From: Bactrocera neohumeralis
Lineage: Eukaryota > Arthropoda > Insecta > Diptera > Tephritidae
Reading direction: 5' to 3'
Assembly: GCF_024586455.1 (NCBI RefSeq)
Contig: NC_065920.1
Span: 17,322,144 to 17,386,143, forward strand
Length of the DNA stretch: 64,000 nucleotides
Each line of letters begins with the position of its first letter. The first letter of the stretch is position 1. A program made the translations under genes and the position numbers. The notes beneath the pieces were generated by a model that was not told the DNA's origin, searched no databases, and saw only the letters and a list, made by a program, of their open reading frames with translations. Of this stretch, positions 11,718 to 25,100 are shown piece after piece.

Positions 11718-12890
11718 TTATTCAGCAGCATTTGTTGTTGTTGTTGTTGTTGTTGAGGTTGGTTTAGCATTGGCGTTAGCATTTTCAACATTTTCAGCGT
11801 GTTCAGTTTCTTTTTCTGTTGTTGTTGTTTGAGTTGTGGTTACCTGCGTTTCAGCCGCGCCAGCGTCCGCAGCAGCTTCGGACTTAATGCTGGGCACGAC
11901 GTTCTTTTCAGCTTCGTCGGCTTCCATTTGTACCGGTGGGTTTTGCTCAGCCTCATTGGAGGCTGAAGTGTGTGCAGCATGCGTTGCTGTTGTTGTTGTG
12001 GTTGTGGTTGGTGTCGTATCAGCAACATTTTCTGTAGCAACAGCGTCGGTGGTTGTAGTTTCCTTTACACTATCAGCTTTGTTGGGCGTCACTACAGTTG
12101 CCATCGCCAAGGCGCCTGTGGTCGTTGGCAACTCATCCGCATCGATTTCGAGTTCGCTGGTTGTAGCCAAACGCTCCACAGTGGTGTCAGCCAACTCACC
12201 AGTCGATGAGTCGATAGTGCTGGCTGTGTTATTGTGCTGTTCGTTGGTGGTAGCGTTGTTGGTGCTTGTGGTGGAAGTATCGGTGGCAGTGGTTGTGGCG
12301 CAACTGCTGCCACTCGTATCCATAAATGAGGTATCGCCCTCAGTTGTACTTTCCACAGTTGTCGACGTTTCTTGTCTCTCACGCTTGGCGCCTGGCTCTT
12401 CCGATTCCTCTGTCGCTGCCTCCGCGTCCTCGTGTTGCTCCACGACTGCACTGCTTTCGCTAGCGCTGCGTCCGCGCGCTGTGCTATGACGTCGCCGCTC
12501 TTGACGCTGCTTACGTTGCTGATGTTGCTGCTGTTTTCGCTGCTCCAACTCGATTTGCTGCTGTATGAGTTGTTGCTGCTGCTGTTGTTTACGTTCTTCA
12601 GCCGCACGTGTTGATGTGCTGGCTATAACGCCGACGGCAGTGGCGCTGGCGTGCGCGCTGCTGCTGTGCGCCGTATCGCCAATGTTGCCACTGCTGCTTT
12701 TGTTGTTGATGTTGCTGCCGCCAACGACGACGACACTGCCGGTGCTAGCGCTGCCACCACTGCTAGCTGCCGCGTCGCGTCGTTGCATGCACTTTTCCAA
12801 TGCCATTTTCAATGATTTTCGTTTACGTTGTTTTGCTGCTGCCTTCTGCGCACTCATGACTACTGCTGCTGCCGCTGTTGCGGCCGCATC
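11718..12890 (-). CDS. In-frame post-stop extension of chinmo (candidate readthrough ORF)
   Basis: Directly after the chinmo UAG the same frame stays open for 390 sense codons to UAA (11720-11718). The first ATG is only at codon 12 of the extension (12857). Composition fits a disordered nuclear protein: a basic KQRKRKSLK cluster near the start, a Gln/Arg-rich segment (extension residues about 95-134) that may form a coiled coil, an acidic patch (about 150-166) and a Thr-rich tail. Base composition is GC-rich like the chinmo exons and falls sharply at the UAA. Options are UAG readthrough (I recall this being proposed for Drosophila chinmo), A-to-I editing of UAG to UGG, a second cistron starting at 12857, or an alternative splice around the stop, for which I see no good site. 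CAN/GCN repeats also open other frames, so coding needs conservation evidence. Confidence 0.7.
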   Translation of the reverse strand, partial: DAAATAAAAVVMSAQKAAAKQRKRKSLKMALEKCMQRRDAAASSGGSASTGSVVVVGGSNINNKSSSGNIGDTAHSSSAHASATAVGVIASTSTRAAEERKQQQQQQLIQQQIELEQRKQQQHQQRKQRQERRRHSTARGRSASESSAVVEQHEDAEAATEESEEPGAKRERQETSTTVESTTEGDTSFMDTSGSSCATTTATDTSTTSTNNATTNEQHNNTASTIDSSTGELADTTVERLATTSELEIDADELPTTTGALAMATVVTPNKADSVKETTTTDAVATENVADTTPTTTTTTTATHAAHTSASNEAEQNPPVQMEADEAEKNVVPSIKSEAAADAGAAETQVTTTQTTTTEKETEHAENVENANANAKPTSTTTTTTTNAAE

Positions 12891-12893
12891 CTA
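12871..12893 (-). promoter_or_regulatory. UAG with downstream stem-loop, candidate readthrough signal
   Basis: In the chinmo-sense strand the stop context is CAA-UAG-GAU. Seven bases after the stop begins GCCGC-AACA-GCGGC (12884-12880 and 12875-12871), a five-base-pair all-GC stem with a four-base loop. A structure a few bases 3' of the stop is a known feature of several fly readthrough genes. The stem is short and the area is GCN-repeat rich, so it may be fortuitous. Confidence 0.4.
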
Positions 12894-13150
12894 TTGCGAG
12901 TGATTCGCGGTCGCCGCCGCAGCCGCAGCGACGACGGAAGCGGGCACAATGCCGCTGCTGGCCGCGCTCAAGCCGATCTCCTGTTTGTGTTCGCGTGCAA
13001 TGTGTCGGCGCACGGTGTTGTTGCGGGTGAAGGTGCGCGAACAGAAGGGACAATGGACGCGGATGCCTTGATGACGTTGGCGGATGTGTGCGCGTAGATT
13101 TGTTTCATAGCCATAGAGGCGATCACAATACAGGCACTTCAGCTTCTTAC
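12891..13150 (-). CDS. chinmo: chinmo coding exon 6 (two C2H2 zinc fingers, UAG stop)
   Basis: 260 nt from the acceptor AG (13152-13151) to UAG (12893-12891). After Gly496 it reads KKLKCLYCDRLYGYETNLRA then H and RQRH (finger 1), and VHCPFCSRTFTRNNTVRR then H and AREH (finger 2). All eight zinc ligands are present. The tail is Ala/Ser-rich and ends NHSQ-UAG. The sequence around the exon start (AG/GTAAGAAG) looks like a donor, but only splicing at 13151/13150 keeps the frame. Confidence 0.95.
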
Positions 13151-16100
13151 CTAAATTTTGTTTTGGGAGAAAGGAGCGAGAGAAAAATTAGTTGATTTGT
13201 CAGAAAAAGAAGAAATTTAGAAAACGAGTAAAAGTATACTATACAAATTCGTAGCGAATGCAAATAGTTCGCTTCGCAGCACTTAAGTTGTTAGTATCAA
13301 ACTAATTGATATTTGGTTAGTTGTTTTTTATAAGAAAAGTCTATATATTTTTATTACCGTCCGCTGTATTGACCATGCCACTGTTTTTGTTATTCAATTT
13401 CGTCGCATTCCAAACATTTAACATATCCTCTGGCGCTATGGAGGTTGCCAAATTGCTCGGCAAACCGGCTTCGACATTCTTTAGATTTTCCAAAAGGGCG
13501 GATGGTGTTGTGGACGATGCGTTCGAGGTAGGTGGCTGTGGCGGTGGCGGCGAATAGTTGGAATTCTCCAATTTCACTCGCAGATCTTCGGCTCCATTCT
13601 GTTGTGTTAAATTAAACAAACAAACTCATTAAACCGTTATACCAATTATAGCATGCCAGCCACACTCACATCAATCGATTCGTCGTGCTCGCTTTGATCG
13701 TCATCGTTAGCCTCGTGTGTGCTGCCATTGTTTCGTTCCGTTTTCACTGTTCGTTCTAGACTGCCGGACAAATTGCTCGGCATATTGCCATTACCAGCTG
13801 TGGCGCCCGGACTGTGATTCTCATAACGGCTGCAAAGAGAAGCGTAAACATAACCTTCAATACTCAACTTTTTACGGATCCGCAATCCCATATTACTACT
13901 TCATACTTTGCGTACATCTTCCCTCTACTAACTACTTTTCCCCCCCACTCACCTCGGTGAAGTGCGCTCCGATTGCATTGTGTCCGCCTCGGTTGGTGCA
14001 TTCGACGATGCACTCGACGATGGCCGATGGTAGGGCGGTTTGCTGATTGGGCTCGCACACTCCGAAGATGAATTCTTCGAGCCGTCACGTAACACACTAC
14101 CGCGCACCTCGTGCTCGGCATATGGACTGCGGAGGACACGTTTGCGTGGCGGTTCAAATGACATTGGACGATAGATGGGCGGTACGTAAGGTGGTATACC
14201 GGCGGCCAGCGCTGCAGCGGTACTACTTTGCATCAGTGAATCGCATTCCTGTTTCAGATTACCACTCGAACTACTCAGATGGTGTGCAACGCCTGAGCCG
14301 CTACCCATACCACCTGGACCGCCAGCGCTCGCACTAGGACCACCACCACAAGCAGCACCTGCACCGCTGGCTGTAGCATTACAATGTGCACCACCGCTGA
14401 TAATGCTACTACCGGAACAACCGTTACCACTGGCACCGCTACCATTACCACTGTTGCTAATGCGTTCCGCATTGGCAGCCATTGCAGCGGCCATATTGCC
14501 ACCGATAATGGCACCGCTGGGTATACCACCGCCTATACTGCTGAGCGGATTACCACCTACGGCACTGCCGAGACCGCCGGCACCGCTTAGGCTATTGCGC
14601 ATGCTGCGTCGGCCGGTGGGCGAGTCGAGTGGCGATGCATCGATGTGTTGTTGAGCTTGCTGGGCGGCCAAGCGGCCAGTTTCTGTAGACAGTCCTTTCA
14701 CCTACAAACGTAGCAATTTTTATAAGTTTTGTTCCCATTCAAAAAGAATTTTTTTTTGCTTACCTGCAGATTCTCCGCAGATTTGAGGAAACTGTTTAGA
14801 GCCTCTTGCGACACATGCACTTCACCTTTGTACATAAATTCGAGCAGTGCGGCCATATTGTCGGAGGACGTAGCCTCCAATATGACAACGCATTGTCCAT
14901 TTGTGGGTGTGCTTTCGAACAGTTCGGCGAATTTTTTCGAACAGGCGGCCAATATTAATTTGTGTGCTTTGAATACTCGTCCTGAAATTCGAATAAAAAC
15001 GAGAAATTATTTGGGGGTTATGCTTTAAGAAATTAATATTTTAAATAATTATAGCATAATGTTATAATTAAGTTGTCTGGATTAACTAGTAAATGTGAAT
15101 AATTCAAAAAGTTTTCAAAATAAAAGTCGCAGCTAAGTTCCGCTTCCCTTATTTTGCTAAGCTGACTTTTCGCGCTCTCTTTCTCTCTCTTCGATTCTCT
15201 TCTCTTTAACTTTTACTTCACTTTTTACTTTATAGTCTATAAACCTAATTCTCTCGCATTAATTTCCATTGTACAACTTAAGCTGCCGAATCGCATGATT
15301 TTAAAGTCTACCTTTAGGCGCTTAAAGCATTTCTATATTATTTTTATTGATTTCCATAAGAATGGTTTATGATTTTTTGTTTGCTTTTGATTTATTGCCA
15401 ACTTGTTGATATTTAAATATACATATGTATATGTATATATAGTACATATGTATTTATTGTTGGTTATATATATATAAGCAAATAAAAATTAGTAGCATAC
15501 TTTACAGGTACACCTACAAATATTTGGCAAAGAGCTGCAGTCAAATATGGCAGATCATAACAATTGTATATGTGTATATACATACATGCATATGAACCGA
15601 TTTATGACAAAAATATTATTTATACATATGCATACATTTAGACATACTCTTCTATTCTAAGAGAATTCAACCGAACTTCACGCCAACAGCGACCTCATTT
15701 AATGTCGTTTACAGTTCAAATGTACTTATACGTAAAAAATATATACATATGTATATAATATGTAGCAATTGAAAGTAAAAGGCGGTAAGCGGGCAACCAA
15801 CCCGACACAGCGTTGAACTAAAGACCTTGAACCCATAAAATCAAGACAAATGCCGACAATTCGATGCAAGTACATATGTATGTACGTGCATTTCTAAAAT
15901 ATAAATTTTTATGTATACATACAATACATACATATGTATATACATGCATCAAAATGTGTATATAATTATATCCATATCCTTACATTTACATAAATATATA
16001 CATACATATATGTATATACATGGGAATTAAAGTGGGCGTTAAATTATAAGGTTGGATAAAATAGGTACACACACGCATATAATACACTGCAAATGATTTC

Positions 16101-19100
16101 CTCGGTCGTGAAGAAGTCAAAAGTAAAGTAAAAGTGGGATCAAATGAAGAAAGCTGTAGCAGCACAGAAAGACAACCAGAAGTTAATAGCGACTCTTGGC
16201 AGTGGGTGGTTGCTGATAATGCTGACAGCGATAAGCTAGACGATTTTCTACACACAAGAAGCAATAGAAGTAGACAAAAAAGTGATAACATTGAAATAGT
16301 AGCAGCTGCGACCAAGACAACAACGGCAGCTACTCGCCGTTTACCAACAAGATGTTGCCAGATACATATATACACAAGTATTTAGAAGTATTTGTAAAGA
16401 AAATTGCAAGCAATGATGGCAAATGTAGCTTCACATACATGTATTCTCTTATGTATATAAGCAAGACGCGCTGGTAACTGTAGATAGTGCTACTATGGAG
16501 ATGTTAGTATGGCATTGCCAAGAAATAGTGGGTATAATGCAGATAAACAAACCATAAAATGATATGTATATATATTTAAATGTATATTATATAGTGTAAG
16601 GTGAAGGTATATAGCATAAAATAACAAGAAAACCACTAACTTCAGTGGCACAGGTGCATTTTTATGGCATAAAAGAGTGTGAAAGTATGTATCTTATCTT
16701 GATTTTGAACGTTCACTTTGTATGGCAGCTAAATGCTATAGTAGTTCGATCTGAACAATTTCTTCGGAGATTGTAACGTTGTCTTGGATATTAACTTGGC
16801 CCGAATTTTATAAAAATATCTTGTAAAATATAATAGCTTTCCATACAAAGACTCGTTTTTGATCGGTCAGTTTGTATGACAGCTATATGCTATAATAGTC
16901 CCATGTGAACAATTTCTTCGGAGATTGTAGCGATGGCTTGGAAAATAACTTGACCCAAATTTCATGAAGATATCTCGTCAAATGAAAAAGTTTTCAATAC
17001 AAGGACATGTAATTTATTTGGTCGTTTAGTTTGTATGACAGCTATAAGTTATAGTAGTCCGATTTGAACAATTTCTTGGAGGATTGCATTATTTTCTTCT
17101 TCGTGAAGGTATCTCGCCAGATGACAAAGTTTTCCTTACAAGATTTTAATTTTGACCGGTCAGTTTGTATGGCAGCTATATGCTATAGTAGTCCGATATC
17201 GGCCATTCCGGCGAATAAACCGCTTCTTTAGGAGAAAAGGACGTGTGCAAAATTGTAGATCGATATCTCAAAAACTGAGCGACTACTTCGCGTATATACT
17301 GGCAGCTCAAGAGGCAAATAACTTAAATTTATTTACGCAGAACCCATCTCTGGTAACTAAGAAGAAAATATATTTCCTTCTTTGCTTTTGTCTACTTTTT
17401 TCCATAAAATTCCACACTGTTGCCATACTTTTGCCACGCACTGTAACAATTCCCCATCTATACATGCTCTATGACACATTATTTATCTGAACTTGATTTC
17501 TTTATGGGACACTTGTTGGCCAATGTGTCATCAGATAAATGAAGAAAAACAGCACAGTGGAGAGTGGAGGTTAGAACACTAACCCCCCCGCCCACCGACC
17601 GCGCTACGTGGCATTGTTGTAGCTGTTCTTGAGCATTACATGGTAAAACTTCTTACTTAAGAGCAAAGATATTGACGTTGACGTTGATGTTGGTGACAAC
17701 AACCGCAACTAAGCAGAAAAGAAGGGGGGTGCGGAAAAAGCAAAAGGAAGAAAAGTATGTACACAACTAAATGGAGGCAGTGCCAGACACGAAATGGCAA
17801 AAGTTATGCTTACTCAAGGTGGGGGCGTTTGCTGGTGCGTTGTAAGGGTGCACACATACAAATATTTCATATACATACATACACATTTACAATAACGGTT
17901 ATGTATACTACAAAAATAACCAGCAATTTGTCTTCCTTGCTAGCTTTGCTTTTCAATTTTCTGTTACACTCTTTTGGGAAAATCTTCAAGATTGAGCAGC
18001 TGTACACATTTTCGCTCGCCACCTTGTGGTGAGTTAAGGGTGTGGGGCTGGTGAAAATGAATGTGACATGTTACATTTCGTGTTTCTTGAGACTGCTGCA
18101 ATATTTATTATGGCAACGTTTCCATTTTTATATGTTTGCGTGTATTCGTATATGTACATACATATGTACAAATGTTGCTACAATAACAATGAGTTAGGAA
18201 AATGTATTATCAATGCACTTGAGCACCTTGATAGACAAATATAAATACAGACAACATAGAATTTTGTGTATCTTACGGTTGTGTGGATGTACTCACATAT
18301 TTTTAACGGTATATACATGATTATATATATATATATGTTTATGTACACATACATACATATGCATTTAAAAGTAAAAGTAATTTTTATTGCATAAAAATTG
18401 TTGAAGTAATCGGAATAAAAGTGTTGACTTTGAATATAAAATAATAAATATATAAAAATATATAATTTTATTCTCAAATAACAAAAAACTGCACCGAACC
18501 TATGTATAACACCCTTCACAGGTGCATTTTTATAGCATAAAATTAGATAAACAGATCTTTATTTATTTTTGCGTGGGCAATGTATATGACAGCTATATGC
18601 TATAGTAGTCCGATCCGAAATATATATTCGGAAATTGTAGTGTTGCCTTGGATAATTATTTGTGCCAAATTTCGTGAAAAAATCTTGTCTAATAAAAACG
18701 TTTTACATACAAACATTTAATTTTGAACTAGCAGTTTGTATGGCAGCTATATGTTATAGTTGTCCGATCTGAACAATTTCTTTAAAGATTACATTATTTC
18801 CTCATATAATAATCTATGCCAAATATCATGAAGATATCTCGCCAAATAAAAAAGTTTTCCGCACAAAGTACATAAAGTAGAATAATTTATAAAAAAAAAA
18901 TAAAGATAAAATATAAAACTAAAAAAAATATAGAAATAAAAATAATTTAGACTATAAACTAATAATTTTTAAACAACTATCAATTTGGTGAGCACAAAAT
19001 AGAAAAATTTTATGAGCAGTTATACATAAATATATTTTATAATATATGTACATATGTATATACATATAAAGTATTTATGTTGATCTTCACTGCAAGCTCC

Positions 19101-22100
19101 TTCTAAAAATAGCATATGCACTATATAGAATTATCTACACACTGAATTTAATACAAAATCGATTGCATAACATTTGCGGTTTCTAAATGCGCACTTCCGT
19201 ATTAGCTCCTCTCATTCGCATTATACATACATATACATAGATACTATGCACATACATATTTTTGGCCAGCAGCTTAATACACTAATGTACATATGTACAT
19301 ATATACTAAAAGTTATGTATTTAATTTTTTATGTTTATATATTAATTTTATAGTTATAGTTAAATTTTTTCTTTTTTATTTTTTTATTCCCATGATTATT
19401 TTTCTTTCAATTCCTCCGGTTCTCTTTTTTTTGTTCTATTATTATATTTTTTTTATTCTTTATTTTTTTATTTCTTTTATTTTCCGCATTTCGCGTATTT
19501 CTGTCTTAGCAATTTATAGCCTTCGCATATTAAATGCAACAACAATAAGTGGGTCAATTTGATAATCGACGAAAAAAGTCTGCGGCAAATTCGCCTATTT
19601 TTTGTCTTCCTTTTTTTTGCATATTTTTTGATAATTTTTTTTGTGTTAGTAAATAGCAGAGTAAAAACGCGGGGAAGCAAGCAAGCAGGACTTAAGTGCC
19701 GAATAAACAAGTGCGTCTGTTGGACTATATACATAGTATGTATGTATATATGTATATCATAGGTACATATATACATATGTTTGTATATGCATATGGCACT
19801 ATAAATATCGTGAATTTGCGCCCGGCAAATCACGAGAGCCGTTTAATCACATCACGGCTCTTGTGCTGATATAAATGAATGCATATACAAACATACATAC
19901 ATACATATATAATAAATATGTCTTAGTAGTATATGTGTGCCAAACACTTATCATTTTTTTGATAAATATTAAGTTTTTTGTGTCTGCGTATGAGTTTCGC
20001 ACAATTATTGACTATTCTTATCTAATACATGCCCTCACTTTACTCGGTATGATCGCAATTGCTTCGACATTACATTTGAAAAACTACAAACAAAATTAAC
20101 AAAAAAAAGAGGAAATTGCATTCGTTTATTTTAAGCTAAAAAATCACACCAACACATTAAAAGCAAATAATTTTTTCCAAGAAATGATAGCAATCGTAAC
20201 GAAAACAAGGCGTCAATGTCAAATTTTTTGCGGCCATATTTTTTTTCACCTGTTCAAAGGCAAAGGGGTTGCTTTGTGTGTTTCATTAACTTTTGTGCAA
20301 TTTATAATTAATTGACAATTATTTTTCTGATAGCTCAAATACCAATTTTGAGATATTGCGTTTGTGGTAAATAAAAATTATTTTAAATTTAATTTTTCTT
20401 AAAAATTTGTATTTGATCTTTATGATTTTTTGTTGACTTAGTAAAAAAAAATATTTTTTATTTGGAATTAATTCCCTTAAAAAAATAAATTAAATTTAAT
20501 TTTTTTTAATTTTTAAAAAATATAAATATTATTAGTTTTAAAATGTTTTGTAAATTTTAATAAGCACAATAAAAAAAAATAATTTTTAAATAATTTTATA
20601 AAAATAATTTTCAAAACATTTGAAAACTAGTAATATTTCTGTTTATTATCAACCTTTATGCTTTTTTGTTGCCTTAATGAAAAAATATTTGTTATTTAAA
20701 AACAATTCATATAAAAAATATAAATACAATTTTATAAAAAATTTTAATTTTTTATTAATTTAAGTGTTATTAGTTTTAAATTGTTTTGCAAATTTTTATA
20801 AAAATAATTTTCAAAAATTGTATTTTTAATTTTTAAATAATTTTATAAAAATAATTTACAAAACATTTCTAAACTAGTAATACTTGAAAAATAATTTGAA
20901 AAATATAAATCGATTAAAGCGATTTTTTAAATTTAAAATTCGAATTCCAAAAGGTGTATTAAAGAAAAAGTCTTTAAAATTGAAAAAAAAATGATTTTAT
21001 AAATTGTCGATTTAAAAAATACTACCACAATATTAAAAAAAAAAATATAATTCGCATTACCGAACTGCTAATGATTTAATTTTAATGAAAAAAATAACAA
21101 ACAAAAAATATTTTTATAAAAAATAAAAGTAATTAAAAAAAATTAAAGGTAATATTTAATATTTTTTTTCAATTAAAAAATCCTTAGAAATGTTATTACT
21201 TTACTACGTATTTTCAACATTTTTAACCTCACTTTATGACTTTTTGCGTAAAATATTTTTTTATTTAAAATTTAATTAATTTAAAAAATCTAAAATGATT
21301 TTTTATTTAAAATTCTTAAATATAAATATTTGCATAACAAAAAATATTTAATATTTTGTAACGAATTTCCAAAAATTTTATTAAAGAAAAAATCCTTAAA
21401 TTAAAAAAAAAAATGATTTTATAAATTTTTGATTTAAAAAATACTACCACAATATTTCAAGAGAAGTTTTTAAATCATTTTTTGTATTGCATTGTCATTA
21501 AGTACGTAAGAATGCATAAGCGCTTTCTTGCATGCATACATATCTCACTACAGTTTTTATTACCGTCTTTGGCAAAAAACGGTACTAAATTCCTTTTTTT
21601 CGTTTTTTGCAGAATTAATCGTTTGACACAGTTTTTCGCTCCAATGGAACGCCATCAGCGTAAATAACTTTTATGATGTTATTGTTGCGCTGTGTATATA
21701 TATGTATGTACATACATATGTATGTATGGGACTGCTTCTAAATGCCATATGGTTAGATTTGTATATCTACATACATATATATTTATATACATATGTGTGT
21801 AGCATATATTCTCTTCCCGATATATTATCATATTATTCTGGCGCCAAATGCTGATTAGATTATTTTGGCTAATTTTAGTCTAATATTGTAAATGCCTTAA
21901 AAACAGGGTAGACAGTTATTGTGAAAATATACATACAAATTAATTTAGATGTATGTATATGAGTACATGAACTCGTTCCGTTCGTTACCAAAATATAGTA
22001 AAACAAAAAAAAATATTTTTAAAATTGTTTCTAAAATTTCGATAATTTGATTTTTAAAAGTTTAGAAATAATTTACTTTTCGAACTTCTTATATGTTTTC

Positions 22101-25100
22101 TATGCTCCTATAATTAGTTATTGCAATTATAAGTAAATATTTTCACTTTTAAGTTCTGAAAATATTCATTATATGTCCAGCAGTGAGTCATTGAGCTTTT
22201 TAATCTTCATATAAAATATACACGTAAACACATACATATGTATGTATGCATGTATGTGCATATACATATGTCACATATAAATATACATGTTATTCTTGTA
22301 TTTATATATTTTCCTTTATGAATGCATGTAACCTAATGAAGTGTCCACCAAACTTTCTGTTGCCTTAGGCGCAACAAATGTTCACATTTTGGAAATTAAA
22401 AGCTTTTCCTTTACAATTAAGATATTTAAATGGACATGCATTCTATATATGTACATATATTGTAGTTAGTATGTGTGTACTTGTATGTAAGCTTATTTAG
22501 TGAAGACTTTTATACTGAGTTTCAATCGGAAAAATAAATAATACTAAATAATAAAAATTATAATAATAATAATACTAACATTATTAAAAATTATAAAAAA
22601 TTGTCTATAATAAAATACAATAATAAAAACTAATTATTTATTTAAAAAAATAAAAGCTATTGTATAATAAAAAATACATTAAATATTAAGATTTAAATTT
22701 CAATTAATAAAAAACTTTAAAATAATAAAACAAAATAAAATAACTAAAAATAACAACAAATAATTAAAAAAAAAATAATTAAAACAAACTTTAATAATTA
22801 AAAAAAGTAATATTAAAGTTTTATAATAATTGAAAAAATTAATAACTAAAAAAAAAATAAAATATGTAATTAAAAAAGATTAATAATGAAAAGAAAATTA
22901 AATAAATAAAAAAACAAATAAAATTAAAAAAAAATTAAATATTAGAAACAAACAAAATAATTTAAAAAAAAATTATAATTAAAAGAAAACTAAATAAATA
23001 AAAAATAAAATATTAAAAATTAAATAATAAATAAACAAAAATAAATGATTAAAAAATTAATAATTAAAAGAAAATTAAAAATTAAAAGAAAACAAAATAC
23101 AGAGCTTTCATAACTCGAACTCTTTAATTGGCAATAGAAGTCAAATTTCATACAAATTTCCTTCATAACTCAAAATCTCTCAAACTCGAAGTTTGTTTGT
23201 GGATTATGGTGATTCGAGTTAAAAAGTTCAAAAAAAAAAAATAATTAAAAATTAAATAAAGATAAAACTAAATAATTCAAAAAGTAAAAATTAATAATTA
23301 AAAAAAATAAATATTAAACTAAAATAAAAATTAAATTCGTTATTTCAAATAATTTCAATGTTTGGTGCTTAAAAATTATAAAGGAATATTACACTTTGGG
23401 GATTTTTTTTTAGTTTCTAAAATATTTTAAAATTTATAACGAATATCTTTAACTCGCATATATTGCCATAACACAGCTTTGTTCTGAAACTTTATTTTGA
23501 TTTTTATTTTTGACTTTACTCTTTATTTACTTTGGGGGGCATTTCAATTTCGTTCACAATTTCGTGTCACATGATTAAGTACATATACATATCCATGCAA
23601 GCTTACTGTATATTAAAACACACATACATATTATATATACATACTTTGTACATATATTAATATTATGGACGCAACCCCTTTATACCCTCAAGCTGATTTT
23701 ACAATATTTAATTTTTTTCTTTCTGCAATGTCATGGGTGCCTTTTCTATATATTATTCGTCCATTGTGGTTGATTTAAAAATTCAAATATTCTAAGTCTA
23801 AGCCATATTACAATTATTTTTTGATTTTTTTTTCGATTTTACGTATGAAAATTTTTCGAGTTGTTTTTTGGATTTCTTTTCGATTTTACTAAAGCTATCC
23901 TTCAGCTGCTGAAGGCGAAATACAATGTAAACGGCTTTAATGAGGAAGAAAGTGCTGTTGGAAGTATTTATTTATGTGTTTACTATTTATTATTCATAAT
24001 TTTTAATATTTGCTCCAATTTGTTGCATTAATCTTATTATTAAATTCAATAAAATTTCTTTGAGTGACCAAGAAATATACTTTTTTTTAACTAAAAATAC
24101 ATTCATTTTAGACTAGATTCTAGAAATTAAATCCACTTAGGCACCATTCATTTTTGAAATAATCCGCTTTAGCGAGTTAAAAACTAGAATTATTTACTAT
24201 ATTATTTTAAGTGTAACCTCTCTTAGCTACATACAAATATATGTTTACGTGAGTACTCATCATTCATTTGTTCATTTTTTAAGCTTTTTCCCCCTCATTT
24301 GACTAACAAGTGTTTACTGATGTAGCGATTTAAGTGCTTAAGAGCTGAAAGACCTTAAGGATATGTTTGTACGAAAACATACTACAATAACATACTAAAA
24401 ACTATAGCCACAAATACATATATAGTATAAGACATGTTTTTAAGGAAATACTACCGGCAGACATAAGTACAAATATCACAATGAATATTCGTCCAACGAA
24501 GTTAAATTTACACACACACTCATCTAAACATACAAACATAACAATAATGAAAGAAAGACAACGAAAAAGTAATAATAATAACAATAAAAAAAATCCAAAT
24601 AATAATGTTGGGCTAACCTGACCTCAGACAACTTCCCTCAGACAATATTTAGTTATTGCTTATTTTATTTATACCGTTTGCGTACACCGGTGCTCGCTTC
24701 AACGCCATCGACATTCCTACAATGTTGCTGTGTTGTATTTGTATCATCTGCTATCACACAAAAAAAGTACAAAAAAAAACACACAAAAATACATAAAAAT
24801 CTACCGCTAAGTAGCTACGTGTTTCATACACACAAACACACTCATTCATATACATACATACTCATACATTTGCGAAATTGTTTGTTTATGTTTGACAACG
24901 TTACTTCTTGGTGTCGTCAATCTCTATTATTCGTATGCCAGCTCGTGTAGCAGTCGCGCACATGCACACGCACACGAACTCACAAATATCAAGTAGTATG
25001 TGTGAGTATATTTAATAACCTTCATAAAATTGTAAGCCCGACAAATGAAATAAACGCTTATGCACGTGATACATACACATACATATACATATTTTATTTT

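Noticed and set aside
11836..12489. 217-codon plus-strand ORF antisense to the chinmo extension
   Set aside because: It is the complement of CAN/GCN-rich codons in the minus-strand frame; its Val/Ser/Leu-rich product has no domain, and the minus frame is continuous with chinmo.
17577..17620. C-rich run and palindromic-looking segment
   Set aside because: A single short homopolymer-like tract with no repeat or known motif.
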